Both the position numbers and the translations under genes were made by a program. Shown here piece after piece: positions 1 through 8,276 of a stretch of 13,651 nucleotides of DNA (the stretch's first letter is position 1; every line of letters starts with the position of its first letter). The notes under the pieces were generated by a model. It saw only the letters and a program-made list of their open reading frames with translations. It did no database searches and was not told the DNA's origin. Origin of the DNA: Gammaproteobacteria bacterium (GTDB lineage Bacteria > Pseudomonadota > Gammaproteobacteria > SZUA-140); the NCBI GenBank assembly GCA_003230195.1, contig QIHH01000138.1, positions 1-13,651 of the forward strand, read 5' to 3'.

Positions 1-1
1 T

Positions 2-427
2 GAAAATGCCTTTATTGTTTATCTGTTACCGCTATTTCTAGTGGCGACGCTACTATTTGCAGCCTTGTTAACGGTGAGTGCTAAAGAGGAATTTTCGAGC
101 AAACTTGGCTTTAGTACCTCTGGTTTTATCGGTGCCAGTTCTGCACTTTTTTTTGTTGTGATGTTGGCACATATTCAGTTGAGAGAGCAGTTTGCAGGGG
201 CAAGCATTGTCTATATCGAGTATTTTTATGTCTTGATGTATGGACTGCTGGTAACCGCAACGGCTAATACCTATTTGTTCTCGATTAATGCCACGCGTTG
301 GAGTAAAGTTATTTCATACAACGATAATATTATCCCCAAGGTGGCCTACTGGCCGGTGGTGTTGGGCAGCTTGATATTGATTACTTGGGGGGTGTGGGGC
401 TATGAGTATTATCTTGGGTCACAATAA
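2..427 (+). CDS. C-terminal part of a membrane protein resembling the channel domain of a bacterial pentameric ligand-gated ion channel (5' end outside window)
   Basis: The reading frame is open from the first bases of the window, so the gene starts upstream and only the last 141 residues are present. A GTG at 41 is internal, not a credible start. Four hydrophobic segments are visible: one at the very beginning (IVYLLPLFLVATLLF), one around GFIGASSALFFVVMLAHI, one around YIEYFYVLMYGLLVTATANT, and one near the C-terminus (WPVVLGSLILITWGVW). The M1-M2 linker is short, M3-M4 is a modest polar loop containing a YNDNIIPK stretch, and only about ten residues follow M4. This topology fits M1-M4 of prokaryotic Cys-loop-type channels, some of which carry a periplasmic ligand-binding domain upstream. 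The family assignment rests on topology and remembered motif resemblance; another four-segment membrane protein is possible. The stop codon abuts the ribosome binding site of the DUF4157 gene, suggesting one transcript. Confidence 0.55.
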   Translation, partial: ENAFIVYLLPLFLVATLLFAALLTVSAKEEFSSKLGFSTSGFIGASSALFFVVMLAHIQLREQFAGASIVYIEYFYVLMYGLLVTATANTYLFSINATRWSKVISYNDNIIPKVAYWPVVLGSLILITWGVWGYEYYLGSQ

Positions 428-432
428 GGAGG
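426..432 (+). promoter_or_regulatory. Strong ribosome binding site fixing the start of the DUF4157 gene
   Basis: AAGGAGG lies six bases before the ATG at 439 and overlaps the TAA stop of the upstream membrane protein. It favours ATG 439 over the in-frame TTG at 433, which would leave no room for a Shine-Dalgarno sequence. The overlap points to translational coupling between the two genes. Confidence 0.75.
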
Positions 433-438
433 TTGGCA

Positions 439-1041
439 ATGAAATCGTTTATTGACAGGTCGCTGAATGCTTCAGAAAGAGCCAGTACCAATCATGCAAT
501 GGAAGAGCGAAATATTAGTTCATCAATCCCAACGATGATTGATAATCGAGGTGCCGTGATGGCTCAACGTCAATTGATGGCATCGATTGATAGAGCAGCA
601 GCTCCTGCACAATTGTCAGCAGAGGAAGAGACGATGCAGGGTAAGTTTGACCTCATGCAGCGTGTTGAAGAGGAAGAGATGATTCAGGGGAAGTTTGAGT
701 CGTTACAAAAACAGGCTAATAAAACGGGGCTGCCTGATGATTTAAAATCAGGGATGGAGGGGTTATCTGGCCACTCTTTGGATCATGTAAAGGTTCACTA
801 TAATTCATCTAAACCTGCCAGCGTACAGGCGCATGCTTATGCCCAAGGGTCTGATATTCATCTGGCCAGTGGTCAGGAGAAGCATCTGGCGCATGAGCTA
901 GGGCATGTGGTACAGCAAATGGAAGGGCGAGTACAGCCGACCACTCAGGTGGCAGGCATTGCGGTTAATGATAACCTTGGGTTAGAAAATGAAGCGACGG
1001 TGATGGGTGAACGTGCTTTGCAGCACATGGCTTCATCCTGA
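439..1041 (+). CDS. DUF4157 (eCIS-core-type) protein with HELGH zincin motif
   Basis: This is a 200-residue soluble protein with no signal peptide or membrane segment. Residues 1-60 are polar and low in complexity. Residues 62-90 contain two copies of an acidic EEE..M.QGKF motif. From about residue 95 comes a typical DUF4157 core: TGLPDDLKSGME, a LSGHSLDHVKVHYNS block, AYAQGSDIHL, then HELGH at 152-156, VVQQMEGRVQP and a final LENEATVMG block with glutamates at 183 and 185. HExxH plus a downstream glutamate is the metal-binding pattern of zincin peptidases; many family members have HEAWH here, so this copy is closer to the classical form. DUF4157 proteins occur with extracellular contractile injection systems and as N-terminal parts of polymorphic toxins. 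Here no injection-system or toxin gene is visible and the domain is the whole C-terminus. Family assignment is secure; peptidase activity is inferred. Confidence 0.9.
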   Translation: MKSFIDRSLNASERASTNHAMEERNISSSIPTMIDNRGAVMAQRQLMASIDRAAAPAQLSAEEETMQGKFDLMQRVEEEEMIQGKFESLQKQANKTGLPDDLKSGMEGLSGHSLDHVKVHYNSSKPASVQAHAYAQGSDIHLASGQEKHLAHELGHVVQQMEGRVQPTTQVAGIAVNDNLGLENEATVMGERALQHMASS

Positions 1042-1044
1042 GGT

Positions 1045-4000
1045 TTAGTATTTGCCCTGTATTCTGACAAACCAGCCCTCAGTTGAGTAATCGTTGGATG
1101 AAAATTCATTGTCACTAAAATCGGTAAAATTGTAACCCAGACCAAGCCTCATATGGCGGTTGGCCTCCCAAGTAATCTCTGATAACCAGCCGGTGCGTTG
1201 ATCATTCGCTTGCTTTTGCTGCAGTGTCCTATATTCCAGACCAAGGCGGAATTGCCACGGTAGGCCGTAATTGAGGCGGTGAATTGATAGATGCGTCTGT
1301 GTTTTAAGCGCTGAAAAACTCCCTACCTGTTCGATTCTAATACGGAATGCCTGCTTTTCCACCCATTCGAATTTTTTATTGATCTGGTAGGACCACTCAA
1401 TTGAGAATACATCCATTTGGGTGGTCACTGCCGTGACGTTGTTCAGGTTCAGTGGACGTAAATCACTTAGGCGTGTGTAACGTGTTAATGCATTGAACCG
1501 GTCGTGGCGTATAGGACGGTACGCAAGTCCAAGGCTATGTTCTTTGAACTTGGCATCATCTATCTGCCTGGTTAGATTGCGGGTGACACTGTAACGATAC
1601 TTCCCGAATAAGATATAGTCGGGATTAAGATTGTATTCGATATTGTTCGAGGTGAGCAGCTGTCTTTTACGCTCGGTACCACGGTCATTCCTGGTTTCAT
1701 AACGGGTGCTCGCCTTTAACCCTTTTTTCATATACGACAGGCCGACTACAAATGTATTGCGGCTGATGATGTCGTTAAGGGTGTTGATATCTGAATATTC
1801 TGAACCTAGATTCAGTTTCCAGCCATTCTCGATTTTCCATAGTTGTTCGGCACCAACGAGGGAAAGGGTCTGATCGCCATTGTCATTATTGTCCCACTGA
1901 TATTCGCTATAGACTTTGCCACTATCCGCACCAGCAATCGTCGCAATTGAAGTTTCACCACCAACAATGGTGGATGTTGTTTTTCCTGATTTATCATCAT
2001 TAATGCGCTCAGTAAGATAGAGGGTTATCTTTTCGGTGCGATAACCAAGACGTGCCTCACCAGCATCCCCCTGATCACCGCTGGTGGCACTGCCCTCCAA
2101 GTGAAGGTTTTTGGTGATATTATATTTAAGACCAATGGTGTTTTGATTATTAGGAATGCCACTAAGTGTTGTCTGATGGCGAATACTTGCCTCTAGTTTC
2201 TTGGTTACAGTACTTGTTAGTTTGGCTGCTGCTAAACTTTCTTTGTTAAGTTGCGTACCGCTACGATCTGCTGATGATTGGTTTTGAAACTCACCTACTA
2301 GTGACCACTGCTCTTGCTGGTATAGCCATTGAGCACTATTGTGCAATGATGAATCAACACTGCCGGCCTGAGCAAGATCTGTGCCTTGAGCTTGGTCATG
2401 TTTTAGCCTGACGGTATTGTTATCGGTAACGCGCACCATTAGATTGGCACCCGTTTTCTGTTGCCCTCGATCACTACTATTGCCGCTTGCCTGAAAGCCT
2501 GAATCAAGTTTTTTGATATAAACACCCGTTTTTATACGGTCAGGTTTACCGCTGAATTCACCAATATCAATCTCAGCCGCGATCTTGATTGCCTGGCCAT
2601 TCTGTTGGTTGTTGCTGGTGGGGGAAAAGGAAAGGCCGCCATCGTTGCTGTTAAAGACCTTACCTTCACTGCCACGACTCTGTGCAATTTCTGCAATGAT
2701 TCGGCTATTGTTGAGAATTCTGATCTCGCCGTCGAGCCCCTGAAGTTCATAACGTCCCGATGATAGCTCATCATTCACATGGGTTGCACCGATGGCGATC
2801 TGGTCTGTCAATTGATGGCGTAGATGGGCACCGGCAGATTTTTTTTCAAAAGCGGCAACGAGATATTCATAATCGACTTCAATATAAACAGGGTTGCCAG
2901 CGAGCAGTGCACTGTTGATGACATTGTTATCTTGTTGCTTACTTGAAACAGGACGGTTGAAGAGTAGTCGGCCCGCGAGGTACTTAATCGAATAATCGAT
3001 GTTCTGTCGTTGTGGTTGTCGGCTTAATGTCAGACCTGTATTTTTGTCTTTAACCACTAACGTGACCTGTTCACTGCCTTCAATGATCTCACGCTGGCTT
3101 AAATAGTAGAGTGAACCACCTGTCGCACGGATTTCATCACGAATATGACTAAAACGAGTTTGTGCACCAAATAATCTGATAAGGGTGTCTGGTTTACCAT
3201 CTTTGTTGCGGCTGAGGCTTTTATATTCAAAAAATGCGCCATAGAGGGTGCGTCGGTAAGTGGCCAGTTCATTGTCGGAGAGGTTCAGTTTGTAATTACC
3301 CACGATACTATGGATGGTGTCGCTATCGACCGCTAAATAGAATTTCCCCTGGCTCTGGGTATCGTAAACAATGGTGCTATTGTCACCATACACTGGATAA
3401 TAGCGATCGGGGTCAAGATTAGTGAGTAGTGTTCTGCTTCCGTCATCATCTAGGTCATTAAAGAGTGAGCTTACTTCTCCCTGGCCGGTATCGAGTGCTG
3501 CGGTGATTAGATATTTTCCCTGGATCATGCCTTTGAGATAAAAGGCGAGCCGCCCTTCACTGTAGAACTCTCGACTGTTCTTCTGCCCGTTTCCCTGAAT
3601 CAAGCCTTTGGTGTTGAGCTGGCTAAACTTTCCATCTGCAAATGCCATGAAAAATAGTTTGGGTTTGCCAGCTCCAATTATGTGCTCAACAGTGCTGGTA
3701 TAACCACGAGGGTCAATTATTTTGACATGAAGTGGATTCTTGCCCTTTTTTAATGTGAGGGTGTGGCTAAATTCCCCCGTGGCATTTATGTCGATCACAA
3801 TGTTGTTAATCACCACGGCATTGTCAGGTGATGTATTACCGCTAAAGGTGTAGTCTCCTTCTTTAAGGATAAACCCGCTGGGCGGCAGATTGAGCTGTAA
3901 TTCGGGTATGGGTTGTTTGAGGTATATCTGCCGGTTCTGTTCGCGAGATTGAACGTTCATGGTTAGTACTTTGGCATAGGGAAAACCTTGCGGGTCTTGA

Positions 4001-7000
4001 ACCTCAATCTGCAGTGATTGTGCGCCATATGCTAACGTCATTGAATATGAAAACGTTCCATCCTCGGCTGCCTGTATTGTCTGCTTGCCAATTTTTATGA
4101 TGCTTTTTGCTGCTGCATGGCCTGTTAGCTTGAAGTGCCTTGCTGGATCTATTTTAGCGGCAACGGCCTCTTTTTTACTATCCTCAATGCCATTTTTTTC
4201 GGGGAAATAAGGAATTAACATTTCATCGGCGGGATGGGTGATCGCAAATTTAGGTATCACTAATCGGGTGCTGGTGGCTCGACCACTTTTGGCAGTGAGT
4301 TCAATCAGCAGGTCGTGCTCTTTTGTTCGCAGTGCAAAACGGTCTAGGATATCTAGCTTTAGAGGTTTTCCATTCAGTGTGGCGCTGGCCATTGAGTCGA
4401 TGTTAGTGTTGTTTTTACTAATGATAATTCTGTTTAATAAATAGTGTTTATCAGCAGCTATATTATTAGTAACAGTGTCTTCGGCTTTCCAGTGAAGGCT
4501 TAGACGTAAGGGCGATATCCCTTCAACACCGACTAAATAGGCGTGTGCTGTTTCCGCCCGTTTCTTTGCATGGTTCTCATTGGAATCACTGTCCCAGCCT
4601 TTAATGATAACTTTTTCTCGGGGGTATTGGCGCAGTATGGCGGCAGCATCGCTTAACATCATTTTTGTATTTTTATTGAGTGTAAAGCTAGTCGCTTCAA
4701 ATGAATCATCGCTAAGATTCAATGTGAAAATTGATCTCTGCTCTATGCCAATGATACGACGCGCACTTGCAGCATGGGTACCATTGTTATAGTTGACGGT
4801 TAATTGATAGCGATAGAGCGCCTTGCCAATGGACTGATTCTGGGTGTGACCACCACCATCCCATTGGATTGTGTTAGGCGGAACGCCATCGCCGCTAAAG
4901 GTTCTAATATTTTTTCCATTGGCAGTGTTGATCTGGAGCTGCCATGCATCAATCTCATCTGGACGAGACACATTAATATGAAAATAGGCAGGGTGCACAA
5001 CTTTACCATCGTTGAATTCAAGTATTTCAGATGAGGTATTGTTAGTATGCATGCGCACTTCCGCCTGAGGTAAAGGCAAGTAGCTACCATTTACATTAAT
5101 GCTCTGTTTTGCTGCATTACCAATTAGCGTGATATTTCGTGCTTGCGTATTGGTGGAAAGTTTTAGCCCTTTGATGCCGGGTCGCCCCAGTTTTTTAACA
5201 ATTAGATTTTGCGTGGCACCAAAATTTGCCTTTGCAAGCAGTCCCGGCGAGACAGAAATAACCTGTGTCTCATTAAAGCTTAGCGTGGTACCCACAGGCA
5301 GGCTTGCAATATTGATTTTCAGTAAACGCTCTCCAGGCGTAACCGAGGGGAAGTGGTAGCGCCCGTGGCTATCGGTGATGGCATAGGTGCCTTCATCGAG
5401 TACCACCATTGCATCGGCAATGCCAGGTTCATCTGGGTCTTGCCAGTGATTACTGTTTTTATCATCGAACACTTTACCGATGATGGTGCCGAGGTCGAAC
5501 AGTGGATCCGTTGTTACACTAACATCCGCTGTTGCCTGGTTTGAAACAGAGCAAGTGCTACAGCTGTCTTGTGCAATGGCGCTACTGGTGTAATTACCAG
5601 GTGTGGCGCCCGAGCCGACTATCAGCTGGTAATCGATGCGTGTATAGCCTGTTTCACCAGGGTCTGCTTCACCATTGTTATTGGTATCAATCAATGCCGG
5701 TAGTGTACCGAGGTCAAGTGATAGTGTTTTGTTGTTGATTAAACTGGAGGTGGGTGTGCCATTAAGTAAGGTGTTGTCGAGGTACTTAAAATTATCAGGA
5801 ATGGTGTTATCAATGTTGACCTGCTCAACGGCTTGAGATGTATTGTTTTTCACTTCTACTGTATAAGTGATTATCTCGCCCACCATGGTGTTATTTTTAT
5901 TAACCGTTTTGGTCAGCGATAATATATTTCCTTGTGTGAAGCTGACTTGAGGTGGAGGAGAGATTGGCATACGATCAGTTGTATTGAGCACTGATAAGAT
6001 CGCGGTGCCGACCAGCGATGAGCTGATGAACCCTTGCGTTATGCCGCTGTTATCAGTAACGGTCGCTGGTTGAATGATAGTGTCGCTACCACCACGACTA
6101 GAGGTAATTTGAATCTGTTTGCCAATGAGTGGTTGTTTATCTTTATTTAAAAGCTGAATGGTGATTAAAGCGCTGCTGTTACCATCTGCGATGACAATGT
6201 TGGGAGAGATAGTTACGGTAGAGAGTGGCTGAGTGTCATTCACCAGACTGATATTCAGACCGTTACTATTTGCGCCATTGCCATCCGCATTGCCTGCATC
6301 TCCGGGCTGAGATGGGAGGAATCGAGTGATGGTATCGTCGACCGAGTAACTCAGCGTTGCATTGCCAGTCTGGGTCGGTGTATTACTGGTGAAATCAACC
6401 TTTATCTCACTCAGGTTAGTGGTAATGTGAGCGCCAAAATCGAGGGTAATTGTTTCGCCTGTTACGGCGGCGCAATACTCGCCTGCATTCAGGATAGGGC
6501 ATATACTTCCAGAGGTAAGCACAATGTTATCAACCAATACATCAGTGACACTGATGTTGGTGTAGCCTGAGGGTAATAGGATGGTGGTTTGATTAAGGCC
6601 TTTATTACCCGCGTTGATGGTTGGGCGAAGATAGAAGCTAAAAGGGAAGGATGCGCGGTTGTTCAGCGCTTCACTGGGGGTAATTTCAGCGACTACTGAG
6701 GTAACGGCACTGCCCGGCATCAGCAGGTTCACATCAAGGCTATCATTCACGATGTTTGTATTCGCATTACCGGCAGCACCGAGTTGCTGTGCATGATCCG
6801 TGGTGGTGTCATCGACTAAAAATGCAAACATAGCATTGCCTAACAGGCCAGGGGTGTCTGTATTAAACTCGATTTGCACAGGGGTGAGTGTGTCTGTGAT
6901 GGCACTGCCAAGATCGATGCTGATGGTTTGCCCTACGGTTGATGTGCAGTACTCATCCAGTCCAATTGTGGGACAACTTGCAGATGGTGTTAGCGTTGTC

Positions 7001-8088
7001 GCAGCGACTATCACGTTTAAAATGTTTGTATTGCTATAGCCAATGGGTGTAATGATAGCGATTTGATTGAGGCCGGTATCCCCAGCCACAGTGCTGATGG
7101 TAGGGAGCATATAAAAACTAAAATGACGATTAATGGCGCTAATGAATTCGCTATTGGGGGTAATCTCCGCAATGACTGAGGTGACGGCATTGCCCAGCTC
7201 ACTGAACCAGTCAATGGTGTTGCCATTGTTGATACTATTAGCTGGATCTATAGGGATGATGACCGTTGAACCCGATGTATCTGAGTCTTGGATGTTGAGA
7301 TGATTAAACGAGGTTGTACCATTAAAGTTCAGATTCGCTCTTGCGCCAGATATGGAAGAGCGTAGCATCAGCGTGCCGACGTCTGTTCCCTGGAAAGTGG
7401 CAAGACCAGCAAAATTTTGGGTGTGACCAGCAGAAAAGATAAGAGTATCTGATGCAGCTCTTTTGTTGATGTTATAAAAATCATTGCTGCCAGAGATGGT
7501 TTGGTTGATGCCATTAAACCAGACAGTACCATTGTTATGGAAAAACAGGCCGCCTGCTTTTGTAAAGTTGCCGCGAATAACGGTCGTTGCGCTGGTAGCA
7601 ATGAAACGACCGTCGCTGATTATTAAATTCCCGTTGATGTTGATCTGGGTGCTGTTACCGGTAAATGTACCACCATTTTGTGAAAAACCGTTGTTACCCA
7701 CTGTTATGATGGTGCCGTTTTGATTGATAACACCCCCATAGCCCGCTTGAATATCGATGCCTGCCACATTAGGGTTTTCGATTATCGTGACATCTTTGCT
7801 GCTGGTGATATTGAAGGTCGCAATATCATCGCTACCGGGGCATGAAGGCGTCCAGTTGGTACATGTGTGCCAGTTTGTATCAGCGCCACCGCCATTCCAG
7901 ATGACGATAGCGGCGTAAGAGGGCATCATCAGCATTAATAGCAACGGGCCAAGCAGAAACAAGCAGGCTTTTGAAAGAGGTAGAGAACTGCTCACCCAGG
8001 TGAGCGAGATGGGAGTGTGAAAAGGAAATTCAGAATTCGATTGGTAAGAAGAAAATACTATTTTTCTAATGTTGCTACTTAATTGCAT
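1045..8088 (-). CDS. Giant secreted surface protein (2347 aa) with Ig-like, DUF11, SdrD-B, FlgD-like and OmpA-like domains and a predicted C-terminal outer-membrane barrel
   Basis: A hydrophobic stretch at about residues 40-58 ending in PSYAA looks like a signal peptide, after an unusually long N-terminal region. Approximate order after it: a WNGG...NW...PG.DDIATF beta-rich region (64-300); two tandem copies of an AVTSV.AEITP module (about 302-460 and 461-617); a Big-1/invasin-like domain (625-713); a DUF11-like domain (722-860); an SdrD-B-like domain with D.NSN..QDPDEPGI (868-958); a FlgD-like Ig motif ending IQWDGG (1042-1081); an OmpA-like domain (1118-1200) keeping an N..AKKRAET.HAYL helix; two Ig-like domains (about 1319-1377 and 1397-1467); and from about 1477 to the end alternating aromatic/polar strands typical of an outer-membrane barrel, closing on an aromatic residue (VRIQGKY). 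A DTNNNGEADPGE stretch may bind calcium. A role in adhesion or envelope architecture is inferred. No partner gene is adjacent. No good Shine-Dalgarno precedes the ATG at 8088, so the exact start is uncertain. Confidence 0.93.
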   Translation of the reverse strand: MQLSSNIRKIVFSSYQSNSEFPFHTPISLTWVSSSLPLSKACLFLLGPLLLMLMMPSYAAIVIWNGGGADTNWHTCTNWTPSCPGSDDIATFNITSSKDVTIIENPNVAGIDIQAGYGGVINQNGTIITVGNNGFSQNGGTFTGNSTQININGNLIISDGRFIATSATTVIRGNFTKAGGLFFHNNGTVWFNGINQTISGSNDFYNINKRAASDTLIFSAGHTQNFAGLATFQGTDVGTLMLRSSISGARANLNFNGTTSFNHLNIQDSDTSGSTVIIPIDPANSINNGNTIDWFSELGNAVTSVIAEITPNSEFISAINRHFSFYMLPTISTVAGDTGLNQIAIITPIGYSNTNILNVIVAATTLTPSASCPTIGLDEYCTSTVGQTISIDLGSAITDTLTPVQIEFNTDTPGLLGNAMFAFLVDDTTTDHAQQLGAAGNANTNIVNDSLDVNLLMPGSAVTSVVAEITPSEALNNRASFPFSFYLRPTINAGNKGLNQTTILLPSGYTNISVTDVLVDNIVLTSGSICPILNAGEYCAAVTGETITLDFGAHITTNLSEIKVDFTSNTPTQTGNATLSYSVDDTITRFLPSQPGDAGNADGNGANSNGLNISLVNDTQPLSTVTISPNIVIADGNSSALITIQLLNKDKQPLIGKQIQITSSRGGSDTIIQPATVTDNSGITQGFISSSLVGTAILSVLNTTDRMPISPPPQVSFTQGNILSLTKTVNKNNTMVGEIITYTVEVKNNTSQAVEQVNIDNTIPDNFKYLDNTLLNGTPTSSLINNKTLSLDLGTLPALIDTNNNGEADPGETGYTRIDYQLIVGSGATPGNYTSSAIAQDSCSTCSVSNQATADVSVTTDPLFDLGTIIGKVFDDKNSNHWQDPDEPGIADAMVVLDEGTYAITDSHGRYHFPSVTPGERLLKINIASLPVGTTLSFNETQVISVSPGLLAKANFGATQNLIVKKLGRPGIKGLKLSTNTQARNITLIGNAAKQSINVNGSYLPLPQAEVRMHTNNTSSEILEFNDGKVVHPAYFHINVSRPDEIDAWQLQINTANGKNIRTFSGDGVPPNTIQWDGGGHTQNQSIGKALYRYQLTVNYNNGTHAASARRIIGIEQRSIFTLNLSDDSFEATSFTLNKNTKMMLSDAAAILRQYPREKVIIKGWDSDSNENHAKKRAETAHAYLVGVEGISPLRLSLHWKAEDTVTNNIAADKHYLLNRIIISKNNTNIDSMASATLNGKPLKLDILDRFALRTKEHDLLIELTAKSGRATSTRLVIPKFAITHPADEMLIPYFPEKNGIEDSKKEAVAAKIDPARHFKLTGHAAAKSIIKIGKQTIQAAEDGTFSYSMTLAYGAQSLQIEVQDPQGFPYAKVLTMNVQSREQNRQIYLKQPIPELQLNLPPSGFILKEGDYTFSGNTSPDNAVVINNIVIDINATGEFSHTLTLKKGKNPLHVKIIDPRGYTSTVEHIIGAGKPKLFFMAFADGKFSQLNTKGLIQGNGQKNSREFYSEGRLAFYLKGMIQGKYLITAALDTGQGEVSSLFNDLDDDGSRTLLTNLDPDRYYPVYGDNSTIVYDTQSQGKFYLAVDSDTIHSIVGNYKLNLSDNELATYRRTLYGAFFEYKSLSRNKDGKPDTLIRLFGAQTRFSHIRDEIRATGGSLYYLSQREIIEGSEQVTLVVKDKNTGLTLSRQPQRQNIDYSIKYLAGRLLFNRPVSSKQQDNNVINSALLAGNPVYIEVDYEYLVAAFEKKSAGAHLRHQLTDQIAIGATHVNDELSSGRYELQGLDGEIRILNNSRIIAEIAQSRGSEGKVFNSNDGGLSFSPTSNNQQNGQAIKIAAEIDIGEFSGKPDRIKTGVYIKKLDSGFQASGNSSDRGQQKTGANLMVRVTDNNTVRLKHDQAQGTDLAQAGSVDSSLHNSAQWLYQQEQWSLVGEFQNQSSADRSGTQLNKESLAAAKLTSTVTKKLEASIRHQTTLSGIPNNQNTIGLKYNITKNLHLEGSATSGDQGDAGEARLGYRTEKITLYLTERINDDKSGKTTSTIVGGETSIATIAGADSGKVYSEYQWDNNDNGDQTLSLVGAEQLWKIENGWKLNLGSEYSDINTLNDIISRNTFVVGLSYMKKGLKASTRYETRNDRGTERKRQLLTSNNIEYNLNPDYILFGKYRYSVTRNLTRQIDDAKFKEHSLGLAYRPIRHDRFNALTRYTRLSDLRPLNLNNVTAVTTQMDVFSIEWSYQINKKFEWVEKQAFRIRIEQVGSFSALKTQTHLSIHRLNYGLPWQFRLGLEYRTLQQKQANDQRTGWLSEITWEANRHMRLGLGYNFTDFSDNEFSSNDYSTEGWFVRIQGKY

Positions 8089-8116
8089 ATAGATGAGCAG
8101 GACTTTAATTATTGTA

Positions 8117-8276
8117 GAGACCTTTGCACGATTGTTTTTTGTCCCTTGGCAGTGTTAAAAGCAGTCTTAAGCGATCATTTATAGGTATAAATTCCCTCGT
8201 TTTGTGGGCTTTTACCTCGCCTAAAGCGCTGTCTATTGGTGCCATAGAACAAAACCTCTGCTCGTGCACAGGCCTC
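8117..8276. mobile_element. Degenerate MITE-like element with imperfect terminal inverted repeats
   Basis: The left end reads GAGACCTTTGCACG (8117-8130) and the right end CGTGCACAGGCCTC (8263-8276). Read inverted, these match at 12 of 14 positions, and the similarity continues inward around TTTTGT....GGCA. The 160-bp length holds no reading frame, so this would be a non-autonomous element or the remains of one. The bases on either side (TTGTA and GTTTA) are not a clean duplication, consistent with age. It lies 29 bases upstream of the giant gene's ATG and may therefore carry or disrupt that gene's promoter. The match to the better preserved ends at 11425-11438 and 11962-12100 supports the call. 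Confidence 0.45.

Noticed and set aside
433..438. TTG at 433 as start of the DUF4157 gene
   Set aside because: It lies directly after AAGGAGG with no spacing, while ATG 439 has ideal spacing.
439..1041. An extracellular contractile injection system locus
   Set aside because: Only the DUF4157 protein is present; no sheath, tube, baseplate or AAA genes are visible in the window.
7990..8005. Palindrome GCTCACC-CA-GGTGAGC as an operator of the giant gene
   Set aside because: It lies within the coding sequence of the signal-peptide region and is probably chance, unless the true start is further downstream.
1045..8088. Many medium-length frames on the opposite strand or in other frames within the giant gene
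   Set aside because: They lie inside a continuous 2347-codon frame with clear domains, have low-quality translations, and no ribosome binding sites.
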